A stretch of 64,000 nt of DNA from Rhynchopus euleeides (taxonomy: Eukaryota; Euglenozoa; Diplonemea; Diplonemida; Diplonemidae). Shown one piece after another: positions 47,703 through 58,823 of the stretch. Positions within the stretch are counted from its first letter, which is position 1. Each line of letters opens with the position of its first letter. The notes beneath the pieces were generated by a model that saw only the letters and a list, made by a program, of their open reading frames with translations, ran no database searches and was not told the origin of the DNA. Location: assembly GCA_963210315.1 (NCBI GenBank), contig OY723307.1, positions 496,001 through 560,000 on the forward strand. Reading direction: 5' to 3'. A program made the position numbers and the translations under genes.

Positions 47703-49328
47703 TGCGTGGGTTGGTGAGGGGGCCCCTCCCTCACGCGCCACTCTCCACCCCGACACCCTCTCTCGCCTATATCTGCACCTGTGGGGGGGGTGGGGGAGGT
47801 CGGGGGGCGGGGCCCCTCAACACCGCTCTCCCTGAGCCTCTCTGATTTTCTCACTGTATCCGCACCCGAAACCACTCCACCACACAAAACCCGAGAGAGC
47901 GACGCCGCCTCCAACCCCCTCGCCACTCCACCCCACACCGCCACCGCCCCTCTCGGGGGTGATGGTGGTGGTGGTGGTGGTGGGTGGGGGTGGGTGCGGA
48001 GGCGGGGGGATATGGGTGTGGGTGTGAACGGGATGAGAGCAGATGAGCAGGGCGGGGGGGGGGGGGGCAGCGAGGGGAGGGGGGGAGGGGGGAGGGGATG
48101 TGAATATCGAAACCCCAAAGGAAGACAAGAATCCTTCACGCCCCCCCCCCCCTGGAGCCCCTCCAGGAAGGTGAGGGGGGGGGGGGGGTGGGTGGGTGTT
48201 CCTGCGTGATGTGTGTGTGCTGTGTGCCGCAGTGCCTGCATGTGGGGTGGAGGGAGTGGTGTGGTGGTGTGTTACCGCTGTTTATCAAATAGAGGTCGAA
48301 GAAGATTAGTGCTGCAGCGCAGGACAGTCATATGTCACCAAAAGGCTCAGGGAGGGAGGGAAGTGGAGAAGGGTGAGCGCGTCTTGTCTCGGCAGCAGTA
48401 CCCCACTCCTACAAGAACATCGCACGCGGGGCGAGCGTGTGTGGCGCATGCACACACCATCCCTGGCACAACCTGCCTGGTTCTGAGCATTCGTTCTGGC
48501 ATATCGACAGGGCCTTGGATGTCAGGCCGCATCCCCACCTCACCACACCACACCACCCCCCACCCAGATCACAGACACGCGTGAATCCTTTTAGAAAGTG
48601 TCGTGTTGCTTTTTTTCCCACTCCACGGGCACGTTTTGTAGCATGGTTTCAGCAGCCATCGACGCAACCAACCTGGCAGCGAGCGGGAGGGACCCAGACA
48701 ACAGACAAAGAAACTGTCGCCAGGTTTGAGTCCAAAACAATTGACGTTTTTTCCCCCTTCGGAACCCCCCCCTCTCTCACTCCGATCCCGGGAAGACATG
48801 CGTGAACCCCATGCCGTGTTCAGACCCACCAGCCACCCCCCCCCCCCTCTCCTCCACTAACCCCCACCCCCTCTTGCCTGCATCTTCTCACAGGTCATTT
48901 CCTCGCCTATTCCACAGAGACACGCTATTTTGCCTCCTACAGACACAACGACACGAGACAAGACGAAGAACGTACTGCGGGGGGGATCATCGGAAAGCGC
49001 AGCCCCGCAGAGGTTAGAAGTAGTTAGGGGGTGGTAGTGCACCTGGCACTACCCTCCCACACACAGAACAAGACCTACACACAACCCACACTTGAGCAGA
49101 CACACACAGCACAAGCAAGGCACCCGGAGGGTGGAGGGAGATGGGGGGGGGGGGGGGGAGGCAAGGGCCCAGCCCAGCCCCCTCCAAGGGGGGTCGTGAA
49201 GTAGAAGCAGAACTACGGAATGCGTACGGAAAGCAGGAGGAAGGAAGCACACAAGGTTGATCGATCTCCCTTGACCCGAGATGCAGGTTGTGTGTCCGGG
49301 ATCCAGTGCTATGCTGTACAGTACGCTG
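47703..49328. other. Intergenic, no gene seen
   Basis: Upstream flank of the channel gene. Extremely G/C-homopolymeric (G13-type runs near 48050 and 48175; C runs near 48140 and 48838; G13 near 49143). No coding frame was recognised. Confidence 0.5.
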
Positions 49329-50548
49329 TATATATGGCCTCGTCTATAAAAACCCCCCCCCCAAAACCGACTTTTTAGCCATTTTTTCAGGTTTTCCCAA
49401 AAATTTCGGCCACTGACCTCAACTGGGCCCCCAACAAACACCCGAAAACAGTTTTTCGATGATTGGTGGGGGTTGGAGACACAGAGAGGACGTGAAAACT
49501 GCACACCGTTGGGGTATTATTGGGTGAAATGAAGGCCGGAAAACGGTTTGCTCAGTACACCAGAAACAGCCTGTCACACAGATTGGCACAACTAGCACTG
49601 CGTTTTGGGCTGCACGACTCTTCGTTGCGTCCTGTGGGATCATCTCGACTTGCTATGCTTGGGGGACTGCCGGGTACTCTTGCCCTGATCAGTTGCTGCG
49701 AAAATCAACAAGAGAAACCTCTCCCTGTGGTGCCTCATACAGGCTACTACGCTCGTCATGGCGATAAATGGCCACAGGAGAAGAGAGGGTAATCATGAAG
49801 CTCGCTCAGGAAACCTTCTGGTGCTGGTGCGTCTTCTCTTCCCAAGAAGAAGTGCAGAAGGGACACAATCGTGTGCAGCAGGGAGTCGCTGCCAAGTCGG
49901 AGGGAGGCGTGTTTCTCGGCTCCATGCAGTTTCGGCGGGGCACTAGCCAATCACTACTAGCCAAGCAACTCAACAAACCGAAAGAGTCGTGACACACACA
50001 TACATAGTCTTGGATCAATGACTCGAAAATTTCACGATTTGAGTGCCACATCGGCACCCTTCTCGCAAGTCATACAACCATGAAGAGACATCCAGCTGCC
50101 CAGCTTCTTCAAACGAACGCCAATTGGGAGACCGGGTGTCCATCACAAACGACGATCGCCTTGGGGGATTTCACTTCCCGGAGGGCGTGCTGTTTCAAAA
50201 AATCGACGACTGGACAGGGAGAAGGCAATTCTGAGCAATTCCGAGCAACTCCGGGACCTGTAAGTGCAGCAAGAGGTGCCACATCGGCTGCACCTCTGCA
50301 GGGGCGATTTTTTGCGCATTTCCCAACCCTCTGAAAAGGGAGGAAAATTGCACAGAAATCTGAACTTTGGCCTCGCAGGGCCCCGAGAACCCCCCACGAA
50401 CACCCCCCATGTGTCCCCGATATCATGTCCCAGGGGTTTCGTGAGGCAGACGCTCGAATTTTCAGAAAAACCTGAAAAAATGGCTAAAAAGTCGGTTTTG
50501 GGGGGGGGGGGGGGGGGGTTTATAGACGGTCCCATATTATAATATATC
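49329..50548. mobile_element. 1.2-kb element with about 65-bp terminal inverted repeats
   Basis: CGTCTATAAA, a C-run and AAAACCGACTTTTTAGCCAT on the left (about 49341-49400) are mirrored at 50453-50530. Both arms contain a G/C homopolymer whose length differs (C9 against G19). The interior has no recognisable gene. The duplication of flanking bases is unclear, so the limits are approximate. Confidence 0.7.
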
Positions 50549-50824
50549 GGGTTGGGTGGCTGCCTGCAGCCCCTCTCCCCCCGCCCCACTTCATGCGACA
50601 ACAGGGCGATTCAACGCGCGCAACACACAAAAAAAGCACACCCGTTGGGGAGGAAAAAGAGGGGAGGGGGGGGTGGGCTGCTGTGTGAAACGCGCTCCTC
50701 TCGCTCACACACGCCCACCCCCCGTCCATCCCTCCCCCAGACACACCCACCCACACGAGGGAAATGACGGACATGACCCACACTGGGGGGGGGGGGGGGA
50801 CCTATCCTCGGCTAGGCCACACCA
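50549..50824. other. Short spacer downstream of SIN1
   Basis: Homopolymer-rich; should include the SIN1 3' UTR. Nothing else seen. Confidence 0.45.
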
Positions 50825-52348
50825 CTAGGCCCCAGTCCGGGGGGAGTGGAGTGACTGAGGGGTGATCTTCGCAAGAAGCTTGTCCATGCCTGCTATGGGG
50901 AGGATTGTGGAAATCTTCTTCTCCTGCTGTGCGGCGGCTATGGTGCTCTGTGCTGTGGCTGCCTTGTGGAGGCCCTGCAGGAACCGCACCTTGGTGGCAA
51001 CCTCCAGCGACTCCATCGGGCTCTGGCACTCGATTTGATCCTTCCCGGACTTGCTGTTGCGGTACTCGATCTCGAAGTAACACGGCTTGTCGTCGAAGGT
51101 GCGCACCACCGTCACATCCGATATGCTTCTCTCCGGATTCTTCGTCTTCTGCACCTTGGTGCCACGCATCATGTTGTAGATCTTCTCTCTGTCTATCCCG
51201 AGGATACGCGGTTGCCTCGAACCAAACTTGTTGATCTTAATCACGAGATACTCTGTATACCGCGAGGCCGACGCCTCATCCCAATCCCAGAACATATTTG
51301 CTCTGGGTATAATAGAGTCGATCTCCGTGTCACTCTCACAGTCATCCTCGTCGAGAGATTTGCTCTTCAGATGCAGCTCCGTCACACCGTAGTTCCGGCT
51401 GAGGCACCCCAGGGTCTTGTCGCCCAGATAGTCCTTCTCCGACCCATCCAGGCACGGAAGGAGGGCATGCTTCGACGGGTCGCGCTTCAGCTTCTCGCAG
51501 ACAACAGGGAGTGTGTCTTTGAAGAGGATGTCAGGCGTGAGCATCAGCTGCTTATGCCTCTTCTTGTCAGCCCCATAGGCGACCCGGAAGGTCACATCCT
51601 CGAGGGTTTTCCGAGTGGTCGCCTGCGAGAGGGAGGAGAGGGGCACCTCGCAGAGGACGAGGGAGTCGAACCCGGTTTTGCACAGCCCGGTTTTTTTATC
51701 GAGCACGGGGAGGTCCTCGTCAGGGCGGCCTGTCTCGTCCTCAGCCACCCGGAGGCGATAGGCGTCGGGGTTGGGGTTGACGTGGGGGAAGCGGACGCGC
51801 AGGTCGCGGAGAGTGGCGCGGATGACGTCCATCAGGTTGCTCTGGTCGGACAGCTTGACAATGACAGGGGCGATGCGCTGCGACTCTTTGAAGAGGAATG
51901 GGCAGAAGATCTTGAGCTGCATCAGCTGCGTCTTGCGGGAGCGCGAGTGGGCCGAGGCGGAGCTGGAGGATGTGGACCCGGGTGCGAGGATCCGTGTGAG
52001 CTCGGAGGGGGGCAGCGGCCTGGGCACCCCGGGGGTCAGCTGCTGCTGCTGCTGGCGCGCCCGCTCCTTCTGGTAGTACCGGTCGCGGAGCTTGCGGACC
52101 TCGCGGACCCACTCCTCCTCCTCCTCGGCGGGGACGCTGCTGCGTCCCGCCGTCGCGTTGTCCGCCTCGCTGCTGCGCTGCTTGGCACGCACGTCCTTCT
52201 TCCGGGCGGGCATCGGCGCACGCACCTCCGCCCATTTGACTGCCTCGGCGGAGATCATCCCCAGGTCCTCCTCTGTCGGGGGGCTGAAGGAGCGACCCAT
52301 CCTGTTCTGCAGGCTTTCGCTGGACCGGGTCCGGTGTGTCGACACCAT
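50825..52348 (-). CDS. SIN1: TORC2 subunit SIN1/AVO1
   Basis: 507 aa. SIN1 is the TORC2 adaptor that recruits AGC-kinase substrates such as Akt/SGK and anchors the complex to membranes. All three hallmark domains appear in order. CRIM (about 143-235) contains LKIFCPF and the diagnostic YRLRVAEDETGRPDEDLPVLD. A Ras-binding, ubiquitin-like domain (about 252-330) follows. The C-terminal PH domain (about 364-465) has RILGIDREKIYNM, RSISDVT and KVRFLQGL. The N-terminus has an acidic, helix-prone segment (EEEEEWVREVRKLRDRYYQKERARQQQQQ) in place of the longer N-terminal region of animal SIN1. ATG 52348 is used; Met17 is an alternative. A CACAG 13 nt before the ATG on the coding strand is a possible splice acceptor. 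Confidence 0.88.
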   Translation of the reverse strand: MVSTHRTRSSESLQNRMGRSFSPPTEEDLGMISAEAVKWAEVRAPMPARKKDVRAKQRSSEADNATAGRSSVPAEEEEEWVREVRKLRDRYYQKERARQQQQQLTPGVPRPLPPSELTRILAPGSTSSSSASAHSRSRKTQLMQLKIFCPFLFKESQRIAPVIVKLSDQSNLMDVIRATLRDLRVRFPHVNPNPDAYRLRVAEDETGRPDEDLPVLDKKTGLCKTGFDSLVLCEVPLSSLSQATTRKTLEDVTFRVAYGADKKRHKQLMLTPDILFKDTLPVVCEKLKRDPSKHALLPCLDGSEKDYLGDKTLGCLSRNYGVTELHLKSKSLDEDDCESDTEIDSIIPRANMFWDWDEASASRYTEYLVIKINKFGSRQPRILGIDREKIYNMMRGTKVQKTKNPERSISDVTVVRTFDDKPCYFEIEYRNSKSGKDQIECQSPMESLEVATKVRFLQGLHKAATAQSTIAAAQQEKKISTILPIAGMDKLLAKITPQSLHSPRTGA

Positions 52349-54836
52349 ATAGACATTCCGCCTGTGAGGGTGTGTTTGTGTGGGGCAGTGCGGTGTGGTG
52401 CGGTGTTGGGATATGCCGGTGGATGAGTTTCTCTTTTTTCCCCGTTGAGCACAACACTACAGGATGCTCTTCGGCCTCTGCACTGAGAGAGTTGCATTGA
52501 ACGCTTCCACCGAGGCGGGGCAGGTGGTGCGCCAAACAGAAACAACCATGAGGAAAGAGGCAAGCCGCAGCCCCTCCGTCGCGTCTCTGTCGCATTTCCC
52601 TTTTTCACACAAGCGTGCCATGTGCACATCACAATAGAAACGTGGCCATACCCCGCTGTGGGCGACTGCTCCGAGGAATACTCATCCCCACCCAGCTTGT
52701 CCGGCAGCACGTGCAGCAGCATCCCCCTGCACAGCTGCCCCCCTCAGCGCCTCGGCAGGGCTGCAGAGGTCTTCACACCCCACCCACACCCCCCCGCTCG
52801 CGGGGGTGGTGACTGCAGTGGCGCAGCGTGTCCAGCCCGATTCAGCTGCAGTGAGCTGAGCGCGTTGTGTATGGGCCGGCCTGCAGGGTGCTGCGGTGTT
52901 GATCATGCGACCCATCAAGCAACTTCACAACTTCACAAGTGTATACTCGGTGGCACTCCCCAGCACTGATGTGGACTGCTAAGGGTGGGGGGTGGGGGGG
53001 GTGGGACGATGTATTGTATTCGCTGCCGGCGCACACACGAAGACACAAGATCCTCGAACTCGGGAACCCTCTCCCCTCTGATATAGCCTCCTCTGAAACA
53101 CTCCGTGAATAGCGTCCAACGGGATCATCTCCCCACCCCCACCCCCACCACCCTCGACCCTGCCTTGAGTCATTCGGCCTTCTCTCTAGCTCCGCTCCGA
53201 TAAAGCTTGCACCGCAGGGACTGATATGGCAGATGTGATGTGACACCCAGTTCTTTCAAATGCACTCCACACACAAGCCTTGCGAGAGGGAGAGAGAGAG
53301 AGAGAGTGGGTCCCGGAAGGAAACGAATATACAGCTTTCAGAATTCTGTTCTTTTATCGTTTCGTGCCTTTGGGGGGGAGATGGGTGGGTGTGCTTACAG
53401 ATGGCATCTGACGGTCGGAGAAATAGTCAAAATCGCCATGAAACAACAGCGGTATTACCAACAAAAGGCTAAGCCAGAAGGCGGGTTGCGCTGAACAGAT
53501 TTGCCAATCTACTGACGGAGAAGGCCTCCGGCAGGGCCATCTGATGAAGTGCAGAACCAGTGACCCCTTCACCCCCAGCGGGACCTGAGTGGCGTGGCTG
53601 CTTTGCATTCGGGGCAAAATCAACAAAGGCGAAGCGCCACAAGACCCGGGGACATGGGGGGGGGGCATGGTTTTCTAAGGTGTGGTTTCCTGCATTATCG
53701 ACAAACCTGCTGCAGCAAGGCCCACGCTCACGTGGTCTCTGGTATATTCGGAGGGATGGGAGTGGTGAGGGGGTGGTTGTGATGTTCCGGTTTTCTTTCC
53801 GTAAAGGTTTGCGGGTTTGCGTACGAAGGGCTCAAAGAGAGAGAGGGGGGGGGGCGCAGCGGTCACGGCTAATTCAAGTGGAGGACAACCCCCCCGACAA
53901 GCAGCCGACACCCGCACCGAGAACGAGAGAAGTGTGTGGAGGAGATGCAGGCAGTCAGACAGACGAGGGGCCGAAAGATAGTGGCTCGGGCCCAACTGGG
54001 ACGAGATGAGCAGGGAGGTCGGGCGGAGGGGGGGCGGGGAAAGAACCGGATTGTCGAAGCCTCAACGCATCGCGGAATCGAGAATGATACCTGGGGTCGG
54101 GGGGGGGCAGACGAAAACCGCTCAACCAGTCGAGGCGGTGGGGGGACATGAGGGGGTCTACCCACTCAAGGGAGTGGGCGACACACACAGTGTCACACGC
54201 ACATGAGTCTTTTTTCAAACCTTTTTTTTTTGGAATAGTGGAGGCCACACACACCCAAAGCGTGTATCGAGTCAGACTCGATGCCCCCCACCGTGCTTCC
54301 CACACACAAGACATGCACAAGACACACACGCAAAATCTCTTTGTCGTGTATAGCACACCGAGCCACTCCTGCTCTTGATCTTGATCCACTGTGCTGCATC
54401 CATGGGTATGAAGTGGGGGGGGGGAGGGGAGGGCAGGGCAGGCAACACGAACTAACCACACCCAGACCACCGCCAGTCCCTCAGGAGGGCGAGGCAGTGA
54501 AATAACCAGCAGGTTGCACCTTCGACAAAACCCAGCTCTTTTGTGTTGTCTGCCACCTGTGTCACACACGATGTGTGGCCTCTCTTTGTGTGAGGCGTGT
54601 GGGCGGCGGCGAAGGGGTCCCTTTTTCTCTAGTGATATATATTTTGTTTCGGAACTGTGTGTGGCACACCTCCACTCCCATCCCCAATACCCCGTCCCCC
54701 CACACTCTTGGTGTGGCACACACACACACACACCACCCCCTCCACCCTCACTTGCGGCGACTGCCCCCTGAACTGATGGGGGGTGGCGCAACAGCAACAA
54801 CGCTCAGACCACCTCCCTCCCTCCTTCATAGCTCCA
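52349..54836. other. 2.5-kb intergenic region, no gene seen
   Basis: Contains the shared 20-mer TTGCATTGAACGCTTCCACC (about 52493-52512), GA repeats near 53285-53307 and CA repeats near 54718-54732. Short frames lack domains and codon bias. Confidence 0.5.
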
Positions 54837-55796
54837 TCACCGTTCTGCCGGGTCCGCAACCTTCACAGCTGTGCACAGCACCTTCGGTGACATGACATCG
54901 TGCCTTCCTGCAACAAGCCGCAGCTCGCGCGCATCCAGCACCGTCTGCTTCTCCAGACCCTCTGTCCCGCCTTCCTCAGGCAGTCCCTTCTTCTTCCGCA
55001 CCTCCTTCAGACGCTCTGTGTAGTACGCCTGGGTCACCTTGATAACCCCCTGCACTGAAGAGACAGCCTTCTCCAGGGCCTTCGGAAGGGTCGCCTCGAT
55101 GCCAGACCAGCCCAGGAGGACGGCAGCCATCATGTCCCCCGTGCCTGTGAAATAGCAGTCCAGCTTCGGGATGGTGACAGAGAAGACACCTGCGTCGGTG
55201 TCGGAGCCGAGGATCACAAGCTGCCCAGGGCTTTCGGGGAGCTCAAGCGACGTGAGGATTACCCGCTTGGGGCCCAGGCTGTGGAGGTGGTTGCAGGTCT
55301 TCACGGCGTCATCCAGGGAGGCGATGGTCAGGCCCGTCAGGAGCTCCGCTTCGAACTGGTTGGGGGTGACGATGTCGGCGTGGCAGACGAGCTTCCTGAA
55401 TGCGGGCACCATGTCCTCGCTGACGTAGAGCCGCCCGTTGTCGCCCATGACAGGGTCGCAGATGTACTGCACATTAGGGTTCTGCTTGCGGAGCCCGTTC
55501 AGAACATCCGTGATGCTGTTGAGGAAATCGACACTCCCGATGTACCCCGTGAGGAGGTGCGTGTAGCTCTCTGCAAGCCCGTTGGCTGTCAGGGAGTCGT
55601 AGATGTCGCACAGGTCGCTGCTGGAGAGCTTGCTCCCCTTCACGACGGGGTACCCCGTGTGGTTGCTGAACTGCACCGTGTTGAGGACGTCCACCTCAAA
55701 GCCCAGCAGCTGCAGGGACAGCGCGGCACACCGGTTCCCGACATACCCGTGCACGACGTGGCTCTGCACGGACAGCACTCGCTGGTCAGGCTCCAT
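54837..55796 (-). CDS. pdxK: Pyridoxal kinase
   Basis: 319 aa, typical length. It phosphorylates pyridoxal, pyridoxine and pyridoxamine with ATP to form the PLP cofactor (vitamin B6 salvage, cytosolic). It has the ribokinase-like fold: N-terminal VLSVQSHVVHGYVGNRCA, then LNTVQFSNHTGYP (vitamin-site loop), GYIGS, CDPVMGDNGRLYVSED, and VTPNQFEAELLTG (the TPN-E metal/ATP motif). VILTS comes next, followed by FTGTGDMMAAVLLGW, the GTGD anion-hole signature with the catalytic Asp. About 45 C-terminal residues after ESP-rich loops follow the family pattern. ATG 55796 places VLSVQS at the usual distance. No introns. The assignment is secure; thiamine-pathway HMP kinase is unlikely given the N-terminal HVVHGYVGN motif. 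Confidence 0.96.
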   Translation of the reverse strand: MEPDQRVLSVQSHVVHGYVGNRCAALSLQLLGFEVDVLNTVQFSNHTGYPVVKGSKLSSSDLCDIYDSLTANGLAESYTHLLTGYIGSVDFLNSITDVLNGLRKQNPNVQYICDPVMGDNGRLYVSEDMVPAFRKLVCHADIVTPNQFEAELLTGLTIASLDDAVKTCNHLHSLGPKRVILTSLELPESPGQLVILGSDTDAGVFSVTIPKLDCYFTGTGDMMAAVLLGWSGIEATLPKALEKAVSSVQGVIKVTQAYYTERLKEVRKKKGLPEEGGTEGLEKQTVLDARELRLVAGRHDVMSPKVLCTAVKVADPAER

Positions 55797-56547
55797 CGGA
55801 AGGGTGGACGGGGAGAGTTAGGTGTGCAGGACCCCAAGGCGGAGCACCGCAGTGCCTGGGTGGGGAGGTGCGTGGTGTGAAGAAGAACTGTAGGATTGCA
55901 TTGGACGCTTGCCAGTGGGCTTGCCAGCGATGCTACGTAGAAGCGGGGGGATCTGCGGGATGGGGCGGGGCTGTGTCGTGTGCAATACTGTTTGACTCCC
56001 AACCGGTTTCATCCGCCCCAACGCACTGAAGGAGAAGGGATTTAGATGCAGATCAGAAGAGCCAACAAAACCTCCGCATGCAAGCACGGCAGAGGTAGAG
56101 GCCACAGCAGCACGCCTGGGGGAGATCAACACACTGTGGGTTCCGCCATCACTCTCCCCCCCTGGCACGCCATGGCGTGGGCGCACAACTCACGGTGTTC
56201 TTAATTTTCAGGACCCTACCACTGCCGTCACATTTTCTAAACTTTTTTCTTCAAACAGCGGGACTCGGTTCTACTAGCCGACAACCTACGGCTCTTCACA
56301 GGGGAGAGAGTGGGGTGGATGAGGGACAATGCGCGCGTCCAACCTTACAGACAGGGCAGAGGTGCGGACCGCAGCAGATTATACAGAGAGGGGAACTAGA
56401 GGGGGTGCACAGCCCAGCCCAGCCCAGCACCGTTTCCCCCGCAGCTAGCGCGAGGCTTTTTAAATAAAGGTCCACTTCTACTGGGAGGAGGGGGGGGTTT
56501 GTGGTCACAAAGAATGTTGGATGCGACGCTGGGAAGGGAAACAACTC
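55797..56547. other. Intergenic, no gene seen
   Basis: Upstream flank of the pyridoxal kinase gene. Near 55891 it has ATTGCATTGGACGCTTGCCA, a relative of the 20-mer upstream of SIN1. A short CCCAG repeat lies near 56410-56428. Confidence 0.5.
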
Positions 56548-56658
56548 AAAAATACAGCAGCAGTCTCTCGAGTCTTCCTTTCAGATGATTTTTGCATTGA
56601 TCGCTTCCACCATATTGGCGATTGATAGATCGCTTTTTTTTTTCTCGCTGGCGCTAGT

Positions 56659-57854
56659 CAGGGTATAAGATAGACTTTTTTTCTGGCGCCGTTTTCCGGT
56701 TTTTCTGGTTTTGAAAATTTTTCGCGCGCGCCTTCGGCGCGCGCGACCCGCGCAAACCCTCCCAGAATCTGAGAAGGCCCGGTGCCTGCGCGCGTCCTGT
56801 CGTACTGAGGCTGCTTGGTGGGGCAGGCGCAGCAGCTGCTTTGAAAGTTTGGACTCTCGGCCAAAAAACCGGTCTGGTGCAATTTTTTTACGCAGGGGGG
56901 TCTGGGGGGCGGAGCCCCCCAGCCGCCGGAGGCCACGGTAGTGATCATCTGTTCCCTACAGTCTGGATTCGCTTGTAAGTAGGAAGGCTTCGCTGTATCG
57001 CAGCCCGGCCAGCAGGAGATCACTGGTCCTTGAGGGTTCAACCTTCAGGGTGGAGGAGGACGGGGGAGCGACCACTCGTGACAGGTGTGCGTTGTGGGTG
57101 GAGTGGGTGCACGACAGAATGGCCAAAGGGTCCACGAGATCTCTGCACACATTCCGTTATCGAGGAAATGGGCACCTAGCTGTGACGACAGGCAACAAAC
57201 AAATCTCATCTGTTAGTTGCCCCCAATAGGCTTGGCGACCTTCAAGATTGCTTGAAAGTCGTTCGTGTTCTCGTCTCAGCCCTCCAGACAAGCAGATCTG
57301 TCTCGAGTTGGTGGGCTGTCGCCATGTATTCGATGGCACCGAGTGACGCTGCACAGAGGCAGACGACACGGTGAACTCCAGCGGAGGTTACCCTACCTCC
57401 GCTGGAGTACACCGTGTGTCTCCCATGAGTCTCAACTAGCGGGAGTCGTAAATTAGCTGGAAAATAGACTCCCGTCTCCAGTACAGACTGCAGTCTTAGA
57501 CTCCCTCTTAGACACTCGCTAGGGTGGCTGGAGTCCACCATGTGTGCACCTTCAAAACAGAAGAGGCCTGCATGACGAGGGCATCACCACCCACCGGGCC
57601 CCACCGGGCCACCCGCTAGGTCCATTTTTTCTTCTCCGCTTCTCTGCCTTCTTTGGACTATTTGAGCTCTGTGCGGATCACGATGGGGTCACTTTCTATT
57701 TTTTTATGGCGTTTTTTCTGACTGTTTTACTGTCCCAAAGTCACAAAAAAAACCGCCAAAAATGAGATCGACCTTTTTTTTTTTTTTCCAGAAAACCGGG
57801 AACCGGGAAACCCTGGTTTTGAAAACCGGAAAACCAGACCTATCTTATCCCCTG
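56659..57854. mobile_element. 1,196-bp hAT-like non-autonomous element
   Basis: The ends CAGGGTATAAGATAG and CTATCTTATCCCCTG are inverted repeats. GCGCTAGT is duplicated at 56651-56658 and 57855-57862, and occurs once at the empty site 43742-43749. An 8-bp duplication plus CAGGG ends fit the hAT superfamily. Inside are a CGCGCGC hairpin near 56725-56745, a nested 176-bp MITE and one copy of the TGTGCGGATC-GTGGGGTCA motif near 57672. No transposase. Confidence 0.9.
57367..57542. mobile_element. 176-bp MITE nested in the hAT-like element
   Basis: Starts with CACGGTGAACTCCAGCGGAG, which forms a 50-bp hairpin (57367-57416), and ends with GCTGGAGTCCACCATG, the inverse of its start. Related to the repeat at 63630-63731. 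CAC termini recall CACTA/Chapaev-type elements, but this is not proven. Confidence 0.65.
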
Positions 57855-58150
57855 GCGCTAGTGATATCGGCTGGCAGAAAAACCACACACAAACCCCCCC
57901 CCCCCCCCCCCGCGTGTCGAGTGACCTTACCTGTCTGAAGTACAGAAATGTGTCGGGTTGGGTGGAGCATACACACACACACACATGTTCACACAAAACA
58001 CAGAACAAACCGCACAAACGTGTTCACACATCCGGTATCCTATGCGAAATACCCGCTGCTCCCCGGGAGCTGTTGCGGGAACCATCTGCTCTTCCGACCC
58101 AGCGAGACTCTTGCCGTATTTTCTCTACCACACGAGGTGTGTTTTACCAA

Positions 58151-58823
58151 AAAAAAGCCGAGGAATATCTAGAAGAAAAACGGGGATGAGATCCGGGGCC
58201 CACTCTCTCTCGCCCGCCGAGATAGCACAGATAAAGAGGGGCGTGCATCCCCAAAGCCCAACCACACGGCTCAAAGCCGTTGCCCTGCCAGGGGGTGGCG
58301 TGGCTCCAGACAGACACGTCATCGGAAAAGCTAAGACTCTAAACGCCCCCGACAAGCAATCGTGTCGGGGAAGGGTTGAGAAGGAGTGCTTCCTCCAATG
58401 TTAGATAGAGAGAGCTGCCACGGCACTCATTCTTCTGTCCCACACAGGGGAGGGGAGGGGGGGCATTTTTTTTTGCGCTTCTCTGTTTTTTTTTTGGAGC
58501 GCGCTGCAAGTTTCTGAGAGAAGCAGCCCTGATACACCAGCGGGGCACCGGGTGGGACACCCGGTTGTTGCCTTGACATCAAATCACCCGCTCCACAGCA
58601 CATCCGGATCTGGGGATTCGACCCCACTTCTCGTCACAGCACTCGGGTGCGTCTTCCATACCCACCGAAGGGCGCAGGGAGGGGGACCTGTGCGTGGGGT
58701 GTGGAGGTGGGGTGGGGTGGTTTGGGGGGTGGCATATGTGAAACACGATGTAGCAAAACACGAGGTAGCCTGTCTAGCCTGGACACACAGAAAAGAAGCA
58801 AGGTCGTCGGAAGCACTCCTACA
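58151..58823. other. Intergenic, no gene seen
   Basis: Spacer downstream of the PDZ-protein gene. T-run near 58470-58495. No gene or RNA recognised. Confidence 0.45.

Larger units (their letters stand above)
56548..58150 (+). repeat. Duplicated segment, copy 2, interrupted by a hAT-like element
   Basis: The parts 56548-56658 and 57855-58150 are near identical to 43661-44038. The interruption is the element at 56659-57854. A 20-odd-bp stretch near 56609 is unique to this copy. Confidence 0.85.

Noticed and set aside
58605-58630. tRNA-like T-loop (GGGGATTCGACCCC)
   Set aside because: No acceptable A box or cloverleaf upstream.
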